Source: ELB16-189 sp018266435 (GTDB lineage Bacteria; Bacteroidota; Bacteroidia; Cytophagales; Cyclobacteriaceae). Taken from it: a stretch of 64,000 bases of DNA. Under the pieces are notes generated by a model. That model saw nothing but the letters and a program-made list of their open reading frames with translations. It was not told the origin of the DNA and ran no database searches. This document shows, piece by piece, positions 1-8,036 of the stretch. The DNA is taken from assembly GCA_030123525.1 (NCBI GenBank), contig CP126125.1, positions 744,001 to 808,000 on the forward strand, in the 5' to 3' direction. Position 1 is the first letter of the stretch, and every line of letters begins with the position of its first letter. Both the position numbers and the translations under genes were made by a program.

Positions 1-299
1 ATTTCTCCTGCATCAAAATTTAGTATGGTTACTGAACTTCCCCGGAATGGATTGTACGATGGTTCGTACTTGATAAATCCGAGTTGGTGGAGGTCTTTCA
101 TCACTTTGTGGTAGGTTGCCTTCGAACAGATTTTGCTGATGCCCATCATCTCACTTCGTGAAATGGAGATCGGATTTATAAAACGGTTGATATTCCAAAA
201 TTGAAAGAGCGACATGTACAAGCTGATGTGCGTTGGGTTGAGCTTTTCTTCTTTCGATACTTTATCGAAGAAAGCTGTAAGGTGGCGGATGTAGTTCAT
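1..299 (-). CDS. Winged-helix DNA-binding protein of integrative element (partial)
   Basis: The first 99 codons read MNYIRHLTAFFDKVS and run off the window, so the C-terminus is missing. The sequence contains a SISRSEMM / SKATYHKVMKDLHQLGFI stretch that looks like a winged-helix recognition segment (residues about 55-85), as in replication-initiator or MarR-like folds. Proteins starting this way are recurrent, uncharacterised neighbours of excisionase-like HTH genes and integrases in Bacteroidota elements. It lies 12 bases upstream of the next gene's stop codon in this orientation and may be co-transcribed with it. Start codon ATG at 299. The precise role (replication, regulation or mobilisation) cannot be told from the sequence. 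Confidence 0.7.
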   Translation of the reverse strand, partial: MNYIRHLTAFFDKVSKEEKLNPTHISLYMSLFQFWNINRFINPISISRSEMMGISKICSKATYHKVMKDLHQLGFIKYEPSYNPFRGSSVTILNFDAGE

Positions 300-311
300 G
301 GCCCTCCTTCG

Positions 312-602
312 CTAAAGCTTCGGAGGACAAGCCTCATTTTTCATTCCCTTCTCTAGCAAAACTTCAATGTCTCCGTAGCTGTAGTAAATGATGCCGCCAA
401 TTTTTGTGAAGCGCAGCGTGCCATTGATACGGAGGTTTTGTAACGTGCCAGGCGAGATCTTCAGCATCCTCCTCACCTCCGGGCTCTTTAGCCATTGCTT
501 TGGCTTTTCGGGCAAGTGCTTGGAAAGAGTTTGCTTAAGGTCGTTCAATAATTCATGCCTGAAGCTTTGAAGGTCTTCCTTGGTGACAATTTCTATGGCC
601 AT
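312..602 (-). CDS. Excisionase-like helix-turn-helix protein
   Basis: A 96-residue protein with a MerR/excisionase-type helix-turn-helix at about residues 37-84. The motif W-L-K-S-P-E-V-R-R-M-L is followed by SPGTLQNLRINGTLRF and a winged loop IGGIIYYSYGDIEVLLE, the pattern of the HTH_17 family (BldC/Xis-like). The N-terminal 35 residues are charged and helical. Such proteins in Bacteroidota elements act as excision or regulatory factors alongside the integrase. The ATG at 602 is the only good start. Upstream, at 668-681, is a perfect palindrome that could be its operator, but this is unproven. Confidence 0.8.
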   Translation of the reverse strand: MAIEIVTKEDLQSFRHELLNDLKQTLSKHLPEKPKQWLKSPEVRRMLKISPGTLQNLRINGTLRFTKIGGIIYYSYGDIEVLLEKGMKNEACPPKL

Positions 603-667
603 AACTTTTGATTGGGTTTGTTAAGGCCCAAAGGAATTTGAACGGGATGAAAGTATCCAGTTACAAA

Positions 668-681
668 GGGTACCGGTACCC
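668..681. repeat. Perfect 14-bp palindrome between HTH and RteC-like genes
   Basis: GGGTACCGGTACCC equals its own reverse complement. It lies 66 bases upstream of the HTH gene start and 33 bases downstream of the RteC-like gene stop. Position and symmetry suit a dimeric regulator or a site for the element's own HTH protein. It could also be part of a weak terminator, though no T-tract follows. Function is inferred only. Confidence 0.5.
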
Positions 682-714
682 CCTTAACTACTTGAAAGAC
701 AGGGGGAAAATTTT

Positions 715-1977
715 CTAAAATATTTTGAATCCAAACAGGAGCTCAATTGCCAGATCGTAACAGGCATCAGTGGTGAAATACACCAAGAACCATTTGGCTT
801 TCTTGCTGTGGTCAATCATTTTGTCGAGGATGGCTTGAACAGATTTGATCGTGGACTGCTCGATCTGGTAGTATTTTATTCGCAGGCTTTCGGTAGAAAT
901 ATTTTGGTTGTGGAGCGAATTGAAGTGACGGGAGAAAAAACGGATCAACTCTGTTTGGTTTTTGTTTGTGATTACTCCTGCCTCTTTGAACAACCGTATT
1001 AGAAATGCGAGCTGAGGAACAGAAAAAGAGGTATCAACCTTCACTGGTTCCTTTTGCTCTGCGGCTACCGTTGGCGGCATTAACAGTGTGAGCTGCTTTT
1101 TCTTTTCGATGAAGTTGATTTCTTCACTTAGCCAACGGGTGATCTGCTCTTGAAGGGAAGGCCTTGCCGTCTTCAGCACAAAGGAAGGTTTGGTGTGGTT
1201 TTGGTTGGTTATTTTCAGCCAGTGGCAAAGCACTTCGAGCTGAGTTGCAACGCTGTGTTGCTCTTGGGCCTCGTTGGCAATGGCTTTTATAAAATAGGAT
1301 GTAAGATGGCACGAATTGAAATTGAGGTAAATCATCAGCCTAAAAACATCTTCAATAACTGGCCTGCCAGTATCAACGGAAAGAACGGTCTCCAAATCTT
1401 TCAAGAGTTGTTTAATGAAAATTAACCTGCGGTAGGTAACTGCATTTACATTTGAGCTGATGATCCTTTCAACCGGATAAAAAATTATATCGATAAGGCG
1501 ATTGTCAAGTTGGGCCGTGCGCACAATCGAGTGGATGGCGCTGGTTTTTTTTGAAAGTGAAGTTCTTTCTAATGCCAGGTATGAATTGGGTATCTTCTGG
1601 TCTTGATCGAAGTATTTTAAAAAATAGGTTTCGATGAAAGTGAGGAGGTTTTCCAACTGGTCGTTCAGCAATTTCCACAGTGCGTTTTTGGATCTGCCTG
1701 TTGCCGAACCACCCGAAGAATTGTGATTGCTGCCAGCTAACAGATCGACCAACTCGATGATCGTAGCTTGATGGCATTGAACCAATGCTTCGATGCGGCT
1801 TTCACTGTCAAAGTCGAAGAGATAAGATTTTAGCTCTTTGGTGACTGACAAAGATTTCTTCAAAAGGGCTTTTTCCTTATCATCGAAATCGGGGATGATA
1901 GTGTGGGGAGTCTCCGTCTCATAGGTATCGATCAGGGTGTGGACAAAAATTTCGAGATCTTCAAGTTGGTACTTCAT
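715..1977 (-). CDS. RteC-like protein
   Basis: A 420-residue, largely helical protein with no signal peptide or membrane segment. The C-terminal part (about residues 315-410) shows the RteC-type pattern: F-S-V-P-Q-L-A-F-L-I-R-L-F-K-E-A-G-V-I, then a short RFFSRHF segment and NISTESLRIKYYQIE leading to a final helix. RteC of the CTnDOT system activates excision genes; family members are usually near 280 residues, so this one has a long N-terminal helical extension. It lies between integrase and HTH genes, as RteC-like genes often do. The ATG at 1977 gives the full protein. Assignment is by pattern only and moderate; a purely hypothetical label would also be defensible. Confidence 0.55.
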   Translation of the reverse strand: MKYQLEDLEIFVHTLIDTYETETPHTIIPDFDDKEKALLKKSLSVTKELKSYLFDFDSESRIEALVQCHQATIIELVDLLAGSNHNSSGGSATGRSKNALWKLLNDQLENLLTFIETYFLKYFDQDQKIPNSYLALERTSLSKKTSAIHSIVRTAQLDNRLIDIIFYPVERIISSNVNAVTYRRLIFIKQLLKDLETVLSVDTGRPVIEDVFRLMIYLNFNSCHLTSYFIKAIANEAQEQHSVATQLEVLCHWLKITNQNHTKPSFVLKTARPSLQEQITRWLSEEINFIEKKKQLTLLMPPTVAAEQKEPVKVDTSFSVPQLAFLIRLFKEAGVITNKNQTELIRFFSRHFNSLHNQNISTESLRIKYYQIEQSTIKSVQAILDKMIDHSKKAKWFLVYFTTDACYDLAIELLFGFKIF

Positions 1978-2009
1978 GTGATCTTTGCGTTTTGCAAAAC
2001 CCGAAAGTT

Positions 2010-2025
2010 ATGCAAACGATTGCAT
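2010..2025. repeat. Short inverted repeat upstream of RteC-like gene
   Basis: ATGCAA-N4-TTGCAT, 33 bases upstream of the RteC-like start and 34 bases downstream of the integrase stop. It is a candidate regulator site; no T-tract follows, so it is not an obvious terminator. Confidence 0.35.
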
Positions 2026-2058
2026 TTAGCCAAAACGAATGATTTTGGTGCAAAGTAG

Positions 2059-3297
2059 TTATGAACCGGAGGCAGATTTTTGCTCTACATGCGTGAACTT
2101 GGCTCTTAATACCTCCATGTCCTGGCTTACTTTCAAATCCAAAATCTTTGCGTAGTGTTGGGTGGTTCTCAGGTTTTTGTGGCCCAGCATTTTGCTTACT
2201 GTCTCAATTGGTACACCGTTGGTCAGTGTGATCGTTGTGGCAAAAGTATGGCGGGCGCAATGGAACGTGAGTTCCTTATTTATTTTACAAATATCTGCCA
2301 GTTCTTTCAGGTAGCTGTTCATTCGCTGGTTGGTGAACACTGGAAGAAGCTTTCCCAAATTTAGTCTTTCAGGTTGCATGGAATATTTTTCGATGATTGC
2401 CTGTGCGGGTGGCAACAATGGAACCCTAGTCGCGGTGTCGGTTTTTGTGCGAGTAGTAAAAATCCATTTCTCGCCATCGATGCCCGTTGAAATATCAGTA
2501 ACGGTCAGCTTTTCTACATCGCTGTACGAAAGCCCCGTGTAACAACTGAAAAGGAAAATGTCGCGCACTGTACTGAGCCTGTCAATGTTGATTGGTTTCG
2601 ATGCAAGGGTTTGAAGTTCTTCTTCCAAAAGATATACGCGGTGGGTATCCTTCAACGTGATCTTGAAAGACATGAACGGGTCTTTGTCGAGCCAATCTTT
2701 GGCAACACATTGCCGAACTATCTTCTTCAGCTTTTTCAGGTAGCCCATGCTGGTGTTATGCGCACAGCCCTGCACGGACTTGAGAAAAAATTCGTAATCG
2801 TTGATGAACTCAAAGTTGAGTTTCCGTATGTCGATGTCAGTTGTTTTGAATTTCCATTGCAAAAAATTCACGATTGAGTTTTTGCACACCTCAAACCTTT
2901 TCAACGTGCCTTTAGAAAATTCTTTTCCTACGAGCTCTGCAAACTGTTGGTTGTGCTGCGTGTAAATCTCGACCAGCATCCTTGCGCGGTCTGCTGATCC
3001 GAGGAATTTTTGCTTCATCAATTCTCCCGTTACTTCTGCACCGTTTGCCACAAGCTCTTTGTGGATTTCATAAATCCTGAACTGCACTGCTTCAAGGTAA
3101 TTGTTGAAAGATTTTGTTTCCTCGGTTTTGCCTTTCAATCTTCCGAGTGCCGATACCCATTGCTGCGGGTCGCAGGTCCGCTGAGTGGAGATTTCGGTGC
3201 GCACCCCATCGATGGTGATGCGTAGGTAAACGGTGAGGAATTGAGACACACTTTTTGATTTCTTGAGGAAGAAAATCTGGTTGAATGTTTTTTTCAT
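2059..3297 (-). CDS. Tyrosine recombinase (integrase) of Bacteroidota element
   Basis: A 412-residue site-specific integrase. The N-terminal arm-binding domain (about 1-95) is followed by a SAM-like core-binding domain (about 105-205) and the catalytic domain (about 215-390). Catalytic residues visible are H346 and R349 in FHCARHTFA, H373 in LGHK, and the nucleophile Y382 in QHYAKI. At the position of the first catalytic arginine the protein reads CYTGLSYSDV, with serine 257 where most tyrosine recombinases have arginine. The same loss is known for the CTnDOT integrase IntDOT. The gene points away from the tRNA-Lys gene, consistent with an element integrated at the tRNA 3' end. ATG at 3297. 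Confidence 0.93.
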   Translation of the reverse strand: MKKTFNQIFFLKKSKSVSQFLTVYLRITIDGVRTEISTQRTCDPQQWVSALGRLKGKTEETKSFNNYLEAVQFRIYEIHKELVANGAEVTGELMKQKFLGSADRARMLVEIYTQHNQQFAELVGKEFSKGTLKRFEVCKNSIVNFLQWKFKTTDIDIRKLNFEFINDYEFFLKSVQGCAHNTSMGYLKKLKKIVRQCVAKDWLDKDPFMSFKITLKDTHRVYLLEEELQTLASKPINIDRLSTVRDIFLFSCYTGLSYSDVEKLTVTDISTGIDGEKWIFTTRTKTDTATRVPLLPPAQAIIEKYSMQPERLNLGKLLPVFTNQRMNSYLKELADICKINKELTFHCARHTFATTITLTNGVPIETVSKMLGHKNLRTTQHYAKILDLKVSQDMEVLRAKFTHVEQKSASGS

Positions 3298-3393
3298 GGC
3301 TACCTGATGAAGTTGTAAAATTCAGGTTTGCCACCGCTATGAATCAAGATGTTCAGTTTTTGAACACTCTGTTGTTCAGGTTCTTGCGGCCAA

Positions 3394-3442
3394 TTCGGTG
3401 CGTCATTTTTTTGCTCTGTTTTGACGCACCGAACTACGCACC
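3394..3442. repeat. 12-bp inverted repeat plus third ACGCACC copy upstream of integrase
   Basis: TTCGGTGCGTCA at 3394-3405 is matched perfectly by TGACGCACCGAA at 3422-3433 across 16 bases. A third ACGCACC copy lies at 3436-3442. The cluster sits between the integrase start and the presumed element end, where arm-type integrase sites are expected. It lacks a T-tract, so it is not a simple terminator. Confidence 0.55.
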
Positions 3443-3483
3443 TCACCGTTGGTATTCAATGAATAATTTGGTAGGTCACCAAA

Positions 3484-3523
3484 ACAAAAAACCCCGCAAA
3501 ACATAGTGTTTGCGAGGTTTTGG
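3484..3523 (-). terminator. Intrinsic terminator downstream of tRNA-Lys
   Basis: Read on the minus strand, a hairpin with arms AAACCTCGCAAA and TTTGCGGGGTTT (one mismatch) is followed by a run of T residues. It lies 22 bases past the 3' end of the tRNA-Lys gene, in the right orientation to end its transcript. Confidence 0.65.
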
Positions 3524-3544
3524 TTTTCTTTGCTTGCTTACCTG

Positions 3545-3617
3545 TGATCCCGCTGGGATTCGAACCCAGGACCCTTACATTAAAAGTGTAATGCTCTACC
3601 GACTGAGCTACGAGATC
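3545..3617 (-). tRNA. tRNA-Lys (anticodon TTT)
   Basis: A 73-base cloverleaf read on the minus strand. The acceptor arm GATCTCG pairs with CGGGATC with one G-T pair. The D arm is GCTC/GAGC, the anticodon stem TTACA/TGTAA encloses a CT-TTT-AA loop, and the T arm CTGGG/CCCAG holds the TTCGAAT loop. Anticodon TTT decodes AAA/AAG lysine. CCA is not encoded; the discriminator base is A. The 3' end faces the integrase of the element at 1-3544. Confidence 0.96.
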
Positions 3618-3660
3618 AATTACATTTGCCTTTTTATGGCCTTTTTTGAAATTGAGGACG

Positions 3661-3691
3661 CAAAGGTAACCGAATATGAAAAATTTACAAA
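3661..3691 (-). promoter_or_regulatory. Bacteroidota-type promoter of tRNA-Lys
   Basis: On the minus strand, TTTG (3688-3691) is followed after exactly 19 bases by TACCTTTG (3661-3668). This fits the -33 TTG / -7 TAnnTTTG consensus of the Bacteroidota primary sigma factor. The -7 box ends 44 bases before the mature tRNA 5' end, and the promoter overlaps the start of the divergent gene at 3676. Confidence 0.7.
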
Positions 3692-4404
3692 CCCTGCTTT
3701 TAAAATCTCTCATTACTTTTTTATTCTCCCTTTCAACCATTTATTGTTCAGCGCTACCCGCTAAAATAACACAAGCCGACTCCTTATTTAAAGCCAGGCA
3801 ATACACCCAATCCGCTGAATTATATCAGTCTGCTATTCAAGAAAAAAGCTACAGCCCGGCCATGCTGTTAAAACTGGCTTTCATTGAAGAAGGCTTAGGC
3901 AAAATCGGCATGACTCTCTATTATTTAAAACTTTATTACCGGGCATCAGATGATAACCAGGCTCTTATTAAGATGGATGAGTTGGCGACCAAATATAATA
4001 TCAGCGGGTATTCTCTGAAAGAAGTAAATCTCCCCGGCCATTGGTTTGAACAACACAAAACATTAATCATATCAATACTGATTGCGCTTTTTTTGGTTAC
4101 TGCCCTCTTGCTGTTCTACACGCTAAGAAAAAATCAAAAAACAACTGCGCCAACATGGGCTATGGGAATAATCTCAGTGTGTCTGTTGGTTGTCAACAAC
4201 TATGAAGTACCTCAATCAATCATTATTAAACGCGACAACACCTACCTGATGAGCGGCCCTTCTGCTGCTTCGTCTGTGGTAGCTATCCTTCCGGAAGGAA
4301 GCCAGTTGCAATCTATCGGGCAAGAAGATGTGTGGCTGAAACTGAAATGGACGAACCAACCTGTGTATGTTAAAAAGGAAGCCGTTCTCAATACTAATTT
4401 GTGA
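3676..4404 (+). CDS. TPR and SH3-like domain membrane protein (BatE-like)
   Basis: A 242-residue exported or membrane protein. It has an N-terminal signal segment (about 1-26), a short tetratricopeptide region (about 30-100, with ADSLFKARQYTQSAELYQSAI), a membrane helix (about 121-145, ISILIALFLVTALLLFY), and a second hydrophobic stretch (about 160-172). A C-terminal SH3b-like domain follows (about 180-240, TYLMSGPSAASSVVAILPEG). This order is that of BatE-type proteins of Bacteroidota, but no bat genes lie nearby, so the name is only structural. Its start overlaps the divergent tRNA-Lys promoter. It is followed by rlmD after 18 bases and may share its transcript. Confidence 0.7.
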   Translation: MKNLQTLLLKSLITFLFSLSTIYCSALPAKITQADSLFKARQYTQSAELYQSAIQEKSYSPAMLLKLAFIEEGLGKIGMTLYYLKLYYRASDDNQALIKMDELATKYNISGYSLKEVNLPGHWFEQHKTLIISILIALFLVTALLLFYTLRKNQKTTAPTWAMGIISVCLLVVNNYEVPQSIIIKRDNTYLMSGPSAASSVVAILPEGSQLQSIGQEDVWLKLKWTNQPVYVKKEAVLNTNL

Positions 4405-4422
4405 TATTGAATTGTTGATACC

Positions 4423-5877
4423 ATGCAATTAAAGAAAGGCGACCAACTGCACGATATTTTAATTGAAACTATGGCGGCCGAAGGCAAGTGTATTGCCCAC
4501 CATAATGGTCAGGTAGTGTTTGTGTCAGGATGCGCTCCGGGTGATACCGTAGATCTTGAACTGACAAAAATCAAATCCGGCTTTTTAGAAGGAAAGACCG
4601 TGAAAATCAAAAATTTTTCACCGGCACGTGTGCAGCCATTCTGCTCTCATTTCGGACAGTGCGGAGGTTGCTCCTGGCAACATATTAACTATGAAACCCA
4701 GCTGAAATATAAACAGCAGCAGGTCATTGATAATTTAGAACGGATCGGTGGATTAACCCTGCCCGAAATTTACCCCATCATCGGCTCGGCACGCCAAACT
4801 CACTACCGCAATAAACTGGATTTCACCTTTACTTCGCACCGATGGCTGACTAAAGAAGAACTTCAAAGCAAAATATCATCCTCCCATGAAGTTTCTACTC
4901 CTTTGGATAGACCTGGAGGAGAAGTTGGCTTGGGGTACCACATTCCGCGTATGTATGACCGTGTGTTTGATGTGAGCGAATGTTTTCTGCAGCCCGAACC
5001 ATCCAACTCCATCCGATTGCTGGCCCGAAAAATTGCTATCGATAATAACATCCCGTTTTTTGATTTACGAAAACAAACCGGGTTCCTCCGCACGCTTACC
5101 ATACGCACGACCAGTGCAGGTGAAACAATGGTTATCCTGCAGGTGACATACGAAAAAATGGAGTGGATAGAAAAAATTCTAAACGGATTGGCCAGCCAAT
5201 TTCCACAACTTACTTCTATCAATTACATCATCAACGGCAAACGAAACGACACGTTCCACGATTTGAACATCGTTTGCTGGAGAGGAAACCCCTTCATTAC
5301 CGAAACCATGAAGAAACCAATTGGCACGGGTGAACTGCAATTTCGAATTGGCCCCAAATCTTTTTACCAAACCAATTCAGCCCAGGCTTTTGAACTTTAC
5401 AAAACAGCCTTTCGGTTTGCTTCACTTTCGGAGAATGAATTAGTCTTTGATCTTTATACCGGAACAGGAACCATTGCCAACTTTGTGGCCGGGCATGCCA
5501 AAAAAGTAATTGGCCTGGAGTATGTGCCCGATGCAATTGAAGATGCCAAGGTAAACTCTAGGCTGAACGGAATAACCAATACCAGTTTTTTTGCCGGAGA
5601 TATCAAAGATTTGCTCAGCGAATCATTTTTGACCGAACACGGCCGGCCGCACGTGGTCATTACCGACCCACCCCGGTCAGGCATGCACGAAGGGGTTACC
5701 CGGATGTTGTTAAAAACCGAAGCTGAAAAAATAGTGTATGTCAGTTGTAATCCGGCCACCCAGGCACGTGACCTGAAAATACTTTCAGAAAAATATCAGG
5801 TTATACACATTCAGCCGGTAGATATGTTTCCGCAAACCAATCACGTAGAGAATGTGGTATTGTTGAAGAAAGTGTAG
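4423..5877 (+). CDS. rlmD: 23S rRNA (uracil-5-)-methyltransferase RlmD
   Basis: A 484-residue SAM-dependent RNA m5U methyltransferase of the RumA/TrmA family, which methylates 23S rRNA (U1939 in E. coli). An N-terminal TRAM domain (about 1-65) precedes an iron-sulfur cluster motif, C74-x5-C80-x2-C83, with the fourth ligand probably C187. The methyltransferase domain shows FYQTN (Q316), DLYTGTGT (343-350), TDPPRSG (414-420), and the catalytic VSCNP with C442, ending with HVENV containing the general base glutamate. All key residues are present. Bacteroidota often carry several RumA paralogues, so the exact uridine target (1939 or 747) is not certain. Confidence 0.9.
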   Translation: MQLKKGDQLHDILIETMAAEGKCIAHHNGQVVFVSGCAPGDTVDLELTKIKSGFLEGKTVKIKNFSPARVQPFCSHFGQCGGCSWQHINYETQLKYKQQQVIDNLERIGGLTLPEIYPIIGSARQTHYRNKLDFTFTSHRWLTKEELQSKISSSHEVSTPLDRPGGEVGLGYHIPRMYDRVFDVSECFLQPEPSNSIRLLARKIAIDNNIPFFDLRKQTGFLRTLTIRTTSAGETMVILQVTYEKMEWIEKILNGLASQFPQLTSINYIINGKRNDTFHDLNIVCWRGNPFITETMKKPIGTGELQFRIGPKSFYQTNSAQAFELYKTAFRFASLSENELVFDLYTGTGTIANFVAGHAKKVIGLEYVPDAIEDAKVNSRLNGITNTSFFAGDIKDLLSESFLTEHGRPHVVITDPPRSGMHEGVTRMLLKTEAEKIVYVSCNPATQARDLKILSEKYQVIHIQPVDMFPQTNHVENVVLLKKV

Positions 5878-5918
5878 TACTTTTCGATCCCAAATTTATT
5901 TACATAACGTACACAACC

Positions 5919-7145
5919 ATGAGCGATCAAAAAATCAGTATCAGTAACGGCAAACTGAATGTGCCCGACAGGCCTACTATTCCTTTCATTGAAGGTGATG
6001 GAACAGGTGTGGATATTTGGCCAGCTGCAAAATATGTCTTCGATTCTGCGATTGAAAAAGCATATTCAGGCAAACGCAAAATCAACTGGAAAGAAGTGTT
6101 AGCCGGTGAAAAGGCCTTCAACAAAATAGGCAGTTGGATGCCCGATGAAACAATGGCCGCTTTTCGCGAATACCTGGTTGGCATCAAGGGGCCGCTGACT
6201 ACTCCCGTAGGAGGAGGCATTCGTTCATTGAATGTGGCCTTGCGTCAAGATTTGGATTTGTATGCCTGCGTACGCCCCGTACAGTGGTTTAAAGGAGTAC
6301 CCTCTCCGGTAAAAGAACCGCAAAAAACCAACATGGTCATTTTTCGTGAAAACACGGAAGACATTTATGCCGGCATAGAATTTCAGCAAGGCAGTGATGA
6401 GAACAAAAAATTTCTGAGCCTGTTTCAAGAGAATTTTCCGAAAGGGTTTAAAAAAATCCGTTTCCCCGAGACCTCGGGCATCGGCATCAAACCCGTTTCA
6501 AAAGAAGGAACCGAACGGTTAGTAAGGTCGGCCATTGAATTTGCCATAACTCATAAAAAACCAAATGTTACGCTGGTACATAAAGGCAACATTATGAAGT
6601 TTACCGAGGGGGGATTCCGTGATTGGGGCTACGCGTTGGTAAAAAATGAATATGGCGGAAAAGAAATTGACGGAGGCCCATGGATGGAATTTACCAAAAA
6701 CGGCCATAAAATCGTGGTGAAAGATTCCATTGCCGATGCCTTCTTACAACAAATTTTATTGCGGCCCGATGAATATTCGGTAGTTGCTACATTAAATCTG
6801 AATGGTGATTATATTTCAGATGCGCTGGCAGCCATCGTGGGCGGAATCGGAATTGCCCCCGGAGGCAACATTAACTACCTCACTGGCCACGCCATCTTTG
6901 AAGCTACCCACGGCACCGCGCCCAAGTATGCAGGGCAAGACAAAGTAAATCCGGGTTCAGTCATTCTTTCAGGCGTGATGATGCTGGAATACATGGGCTG
7001 GCAAGAAGCGGCTGATATGATTGTGAAAGGGTTGGAAGGAGCCATATCGGCCAAGCGTGTTACCTATGATTTCCACCGCCAGATGGAAGGTGCCACACTG
7101 CTCAAGTGTTCTGAATTTGGAAAGGAAGTGGTGAAAAATATGTAA
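5919..7145 (+). CDS. icd: NADP-dependent isocitrate dehydrogenase
   Basis: A 408-residue homodimeric TCA-cycle enzyme that oxidatively decarboxylates isocitrate to 2-oxoglutarate. It is strikingly close to the E. coli-type enzyme. The substrate loop TTPVGGGIRSLNVALRQ (94-110) contains S103, equivalent to the serine phosphorylated by AceK in enterics. R109 and R119 match substrate arginines, and NLNGDYISDALAA holds the metal aspartates. The NADP site GTAPKYAGQDKVNP is also present. No aceK is visible, so phosphorylation control is not implied. A strong terminator follows at 7184. Single-gene transcription is likely, 41 bases after rlmD. Confidence 0.96.
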   Translation: MSDQKISISNGKLNVPDRPTIPFIEGDGTGVDIWPAAKYVFDSAIEKAYSGKRKINWKEVLAGEKAFNKIGSWMPDETMAAFREYLVGIKGPLTTPVGGGIRSLNVALRQDLDLYACVRPVQWFKGVPSPVKEPQKTNMVIFRENTEDIYAGIEFQQGSDENKKFLSLFQENFPKGFKKIRFPETSGIGIKPVSKEGTERLVRSAIEFAITHKKPNVTLVHKGNIMKFTEGGFRDWGYALVKNEYGGKEIDGGPWMEFTKNGHKIVVKDSIADAFLQQILLRPDEYSVVATLNLNGDYISDALAAIVGGIGIAPGGNINYLTGHAIFEATHGTAPKYAGQDKVNPGSVILSGVMMLEYMGWQEAADMIVKGLEGAISAKRVTYDFHRQMEGATLLKCSEFGKEVVKNM

Positions 7146-7183
7146 TTACAGCAAGGTCAAATCAACTTGCTCAAAATTAATAC

Positions 7184-7213
7184 GCCCGGATCTTACTTGG
7201 TCCGGGCATTTTT
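7184..7213 (+). terminator. Intrinsic terminator of icd
   Basis: GCCCGGA (7184-7190) pairs with TCCGGGC (7201-7207) around a 10-base loop, followed by ATTTTTAT. It stands 38 bases after the icd stop and just before the convergent gene at 7222. Confidence 0.8.
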
Positions 7214-7221
7214 ATACCCAA

Positions 7222-7794
7222 TCACTCATTGACATACACCGTGCTGGCCAGGTTAAACTCATCGCGCAAGCTCAGGCTCATCAACGAAAGGTGTTGAAGT
7301 TCTTTTTTGCGAAATTCAGAACCCGATTTTGTAGTTACCACCTCAACGTACCGTCCTTTTACCTCCCGTTCGGTACGAAGGTAGTCTGTACCCATTCTCA
7401 CCGATTCAAAATAAAGAGCATACACCACTACCCGGTAAGCGTGGTCTTTGATTTCGAGTATAAACTTGCCCGTCCAGTCGCCATCGCAATAGATGCGGGG
7501 TGTATTGAAATACGATTTTCCATATTTCTTGCAATTCACCCGGTAATGCTTCAGTTCGCCATTGTAGCCCAACTCATTTCGAATCACATTGAAAGTATAA
7601 TACTTTGATTTAAGCATTTGCACTATGGCAGCCCGAATGCTGTCAGCGCGGCCGGAGCACTCGTAAGTATTCTGCCAAACCAACTCTCCCTCTTTTATCT
7701 CAAACTTATCGTATTGAGTAAGTGCTTGGGCGTGTGTACCGAAAGCCAATAGCCAAAACAATCCAACAAAAAGCACGCGGCTCGTACTCATCAT
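7222..7794 (-). CDS. Secreted protein, possibly DUF4468-like
   Basis: A 190-residue protein with a clear signal peptide (about 1-22, LFVGLFWLLAFGTHAQA). The body has alternating beta and alpha segments, with a helix near SIRAAIVQMLKSKYY and strands DWTGKFILEIKDHAYRVVVYALYF. This layout resembles the DUF4468 family with a TBP-like fold, which is common in Bacteroidota and of unknown function. The gene converges on icd and is divergent from the ammonium transporter gene, with a 242-base AT-rich gap. A second protein with the same layout lies at 10763. No function is assigned. Confidence 0.55.
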   Translation of the reverse strand: MMSTSRVLFVGLFWLLAFGTHAQALTQYDKFEIKEGELVWQNTYECSGRADSIRAAIVQMLKSKYYTFNVIRNELGYNGELKHYRVNCKKYGKSYFNTPRIYCDGDWTGKFILEIKDHAYRVVVYALYFESVRMGTDYLRTEREVKGRYVEVVTTKSGSEFRKKELQHLSLMSLSLRDEFNLASTVYVNE

Positions 7795-8036
7795 GACCTG
7801 ATTTTGATTCGAAAAAATAAATCATATCAGCGTTCTAAGCAAAACAATGGTTTTATCAACATTTGGTTAATATTTTACCATGATATTTAAAATATTGTAT
7901 GAAATATTTAATTATAGCATCAAAATTTAACCTATTTCAAACGAATTCGTTAATTTTTTTGACAATGTGCTTTAAATTTTAACTAATAAGTAAAATTTTT
8001 ACATAGCTATTGTTAATCACCAACCCTTCATACGCT

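Larger units (their letters stand above)
1..3544. mobile_element. Integrase-proximal end of an integrative element at tRNA-Lys
   Basis: Four genes all read on the minus strand away from the tRNA: integrase, RteC-like protein, HTH protein, and a winged-helix protein cut by the window edge. This set and order is the usual integrase module of Bacteroidota integrative or conjugative elements. The integrase sits next to the 3' end of the tRNA-Lys gene at 3545-3617, which is the common attachment arrangement. The exact end cannot be fixed because the other end, with its direct repeat, is outside the window. If the terminator at 3484-3523 belongs to the tRNA, the boundary could lie nearer 3300-3480. 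Membership is an inference from gene content. Confidence 0.65.

Noticed and set aside
3456..3740. A 94-codon minus-strand frame across the tRNA-Lys
   Set aside because: It includes the whole tRNA gene and its terminator; the translation has no family character.
7795..8036. Possible sigma-54 promoter before amt
   Set aside because: No TGGC-N8-TTGC-type pair with correct spacing was found; only AT-rich sequence is present.
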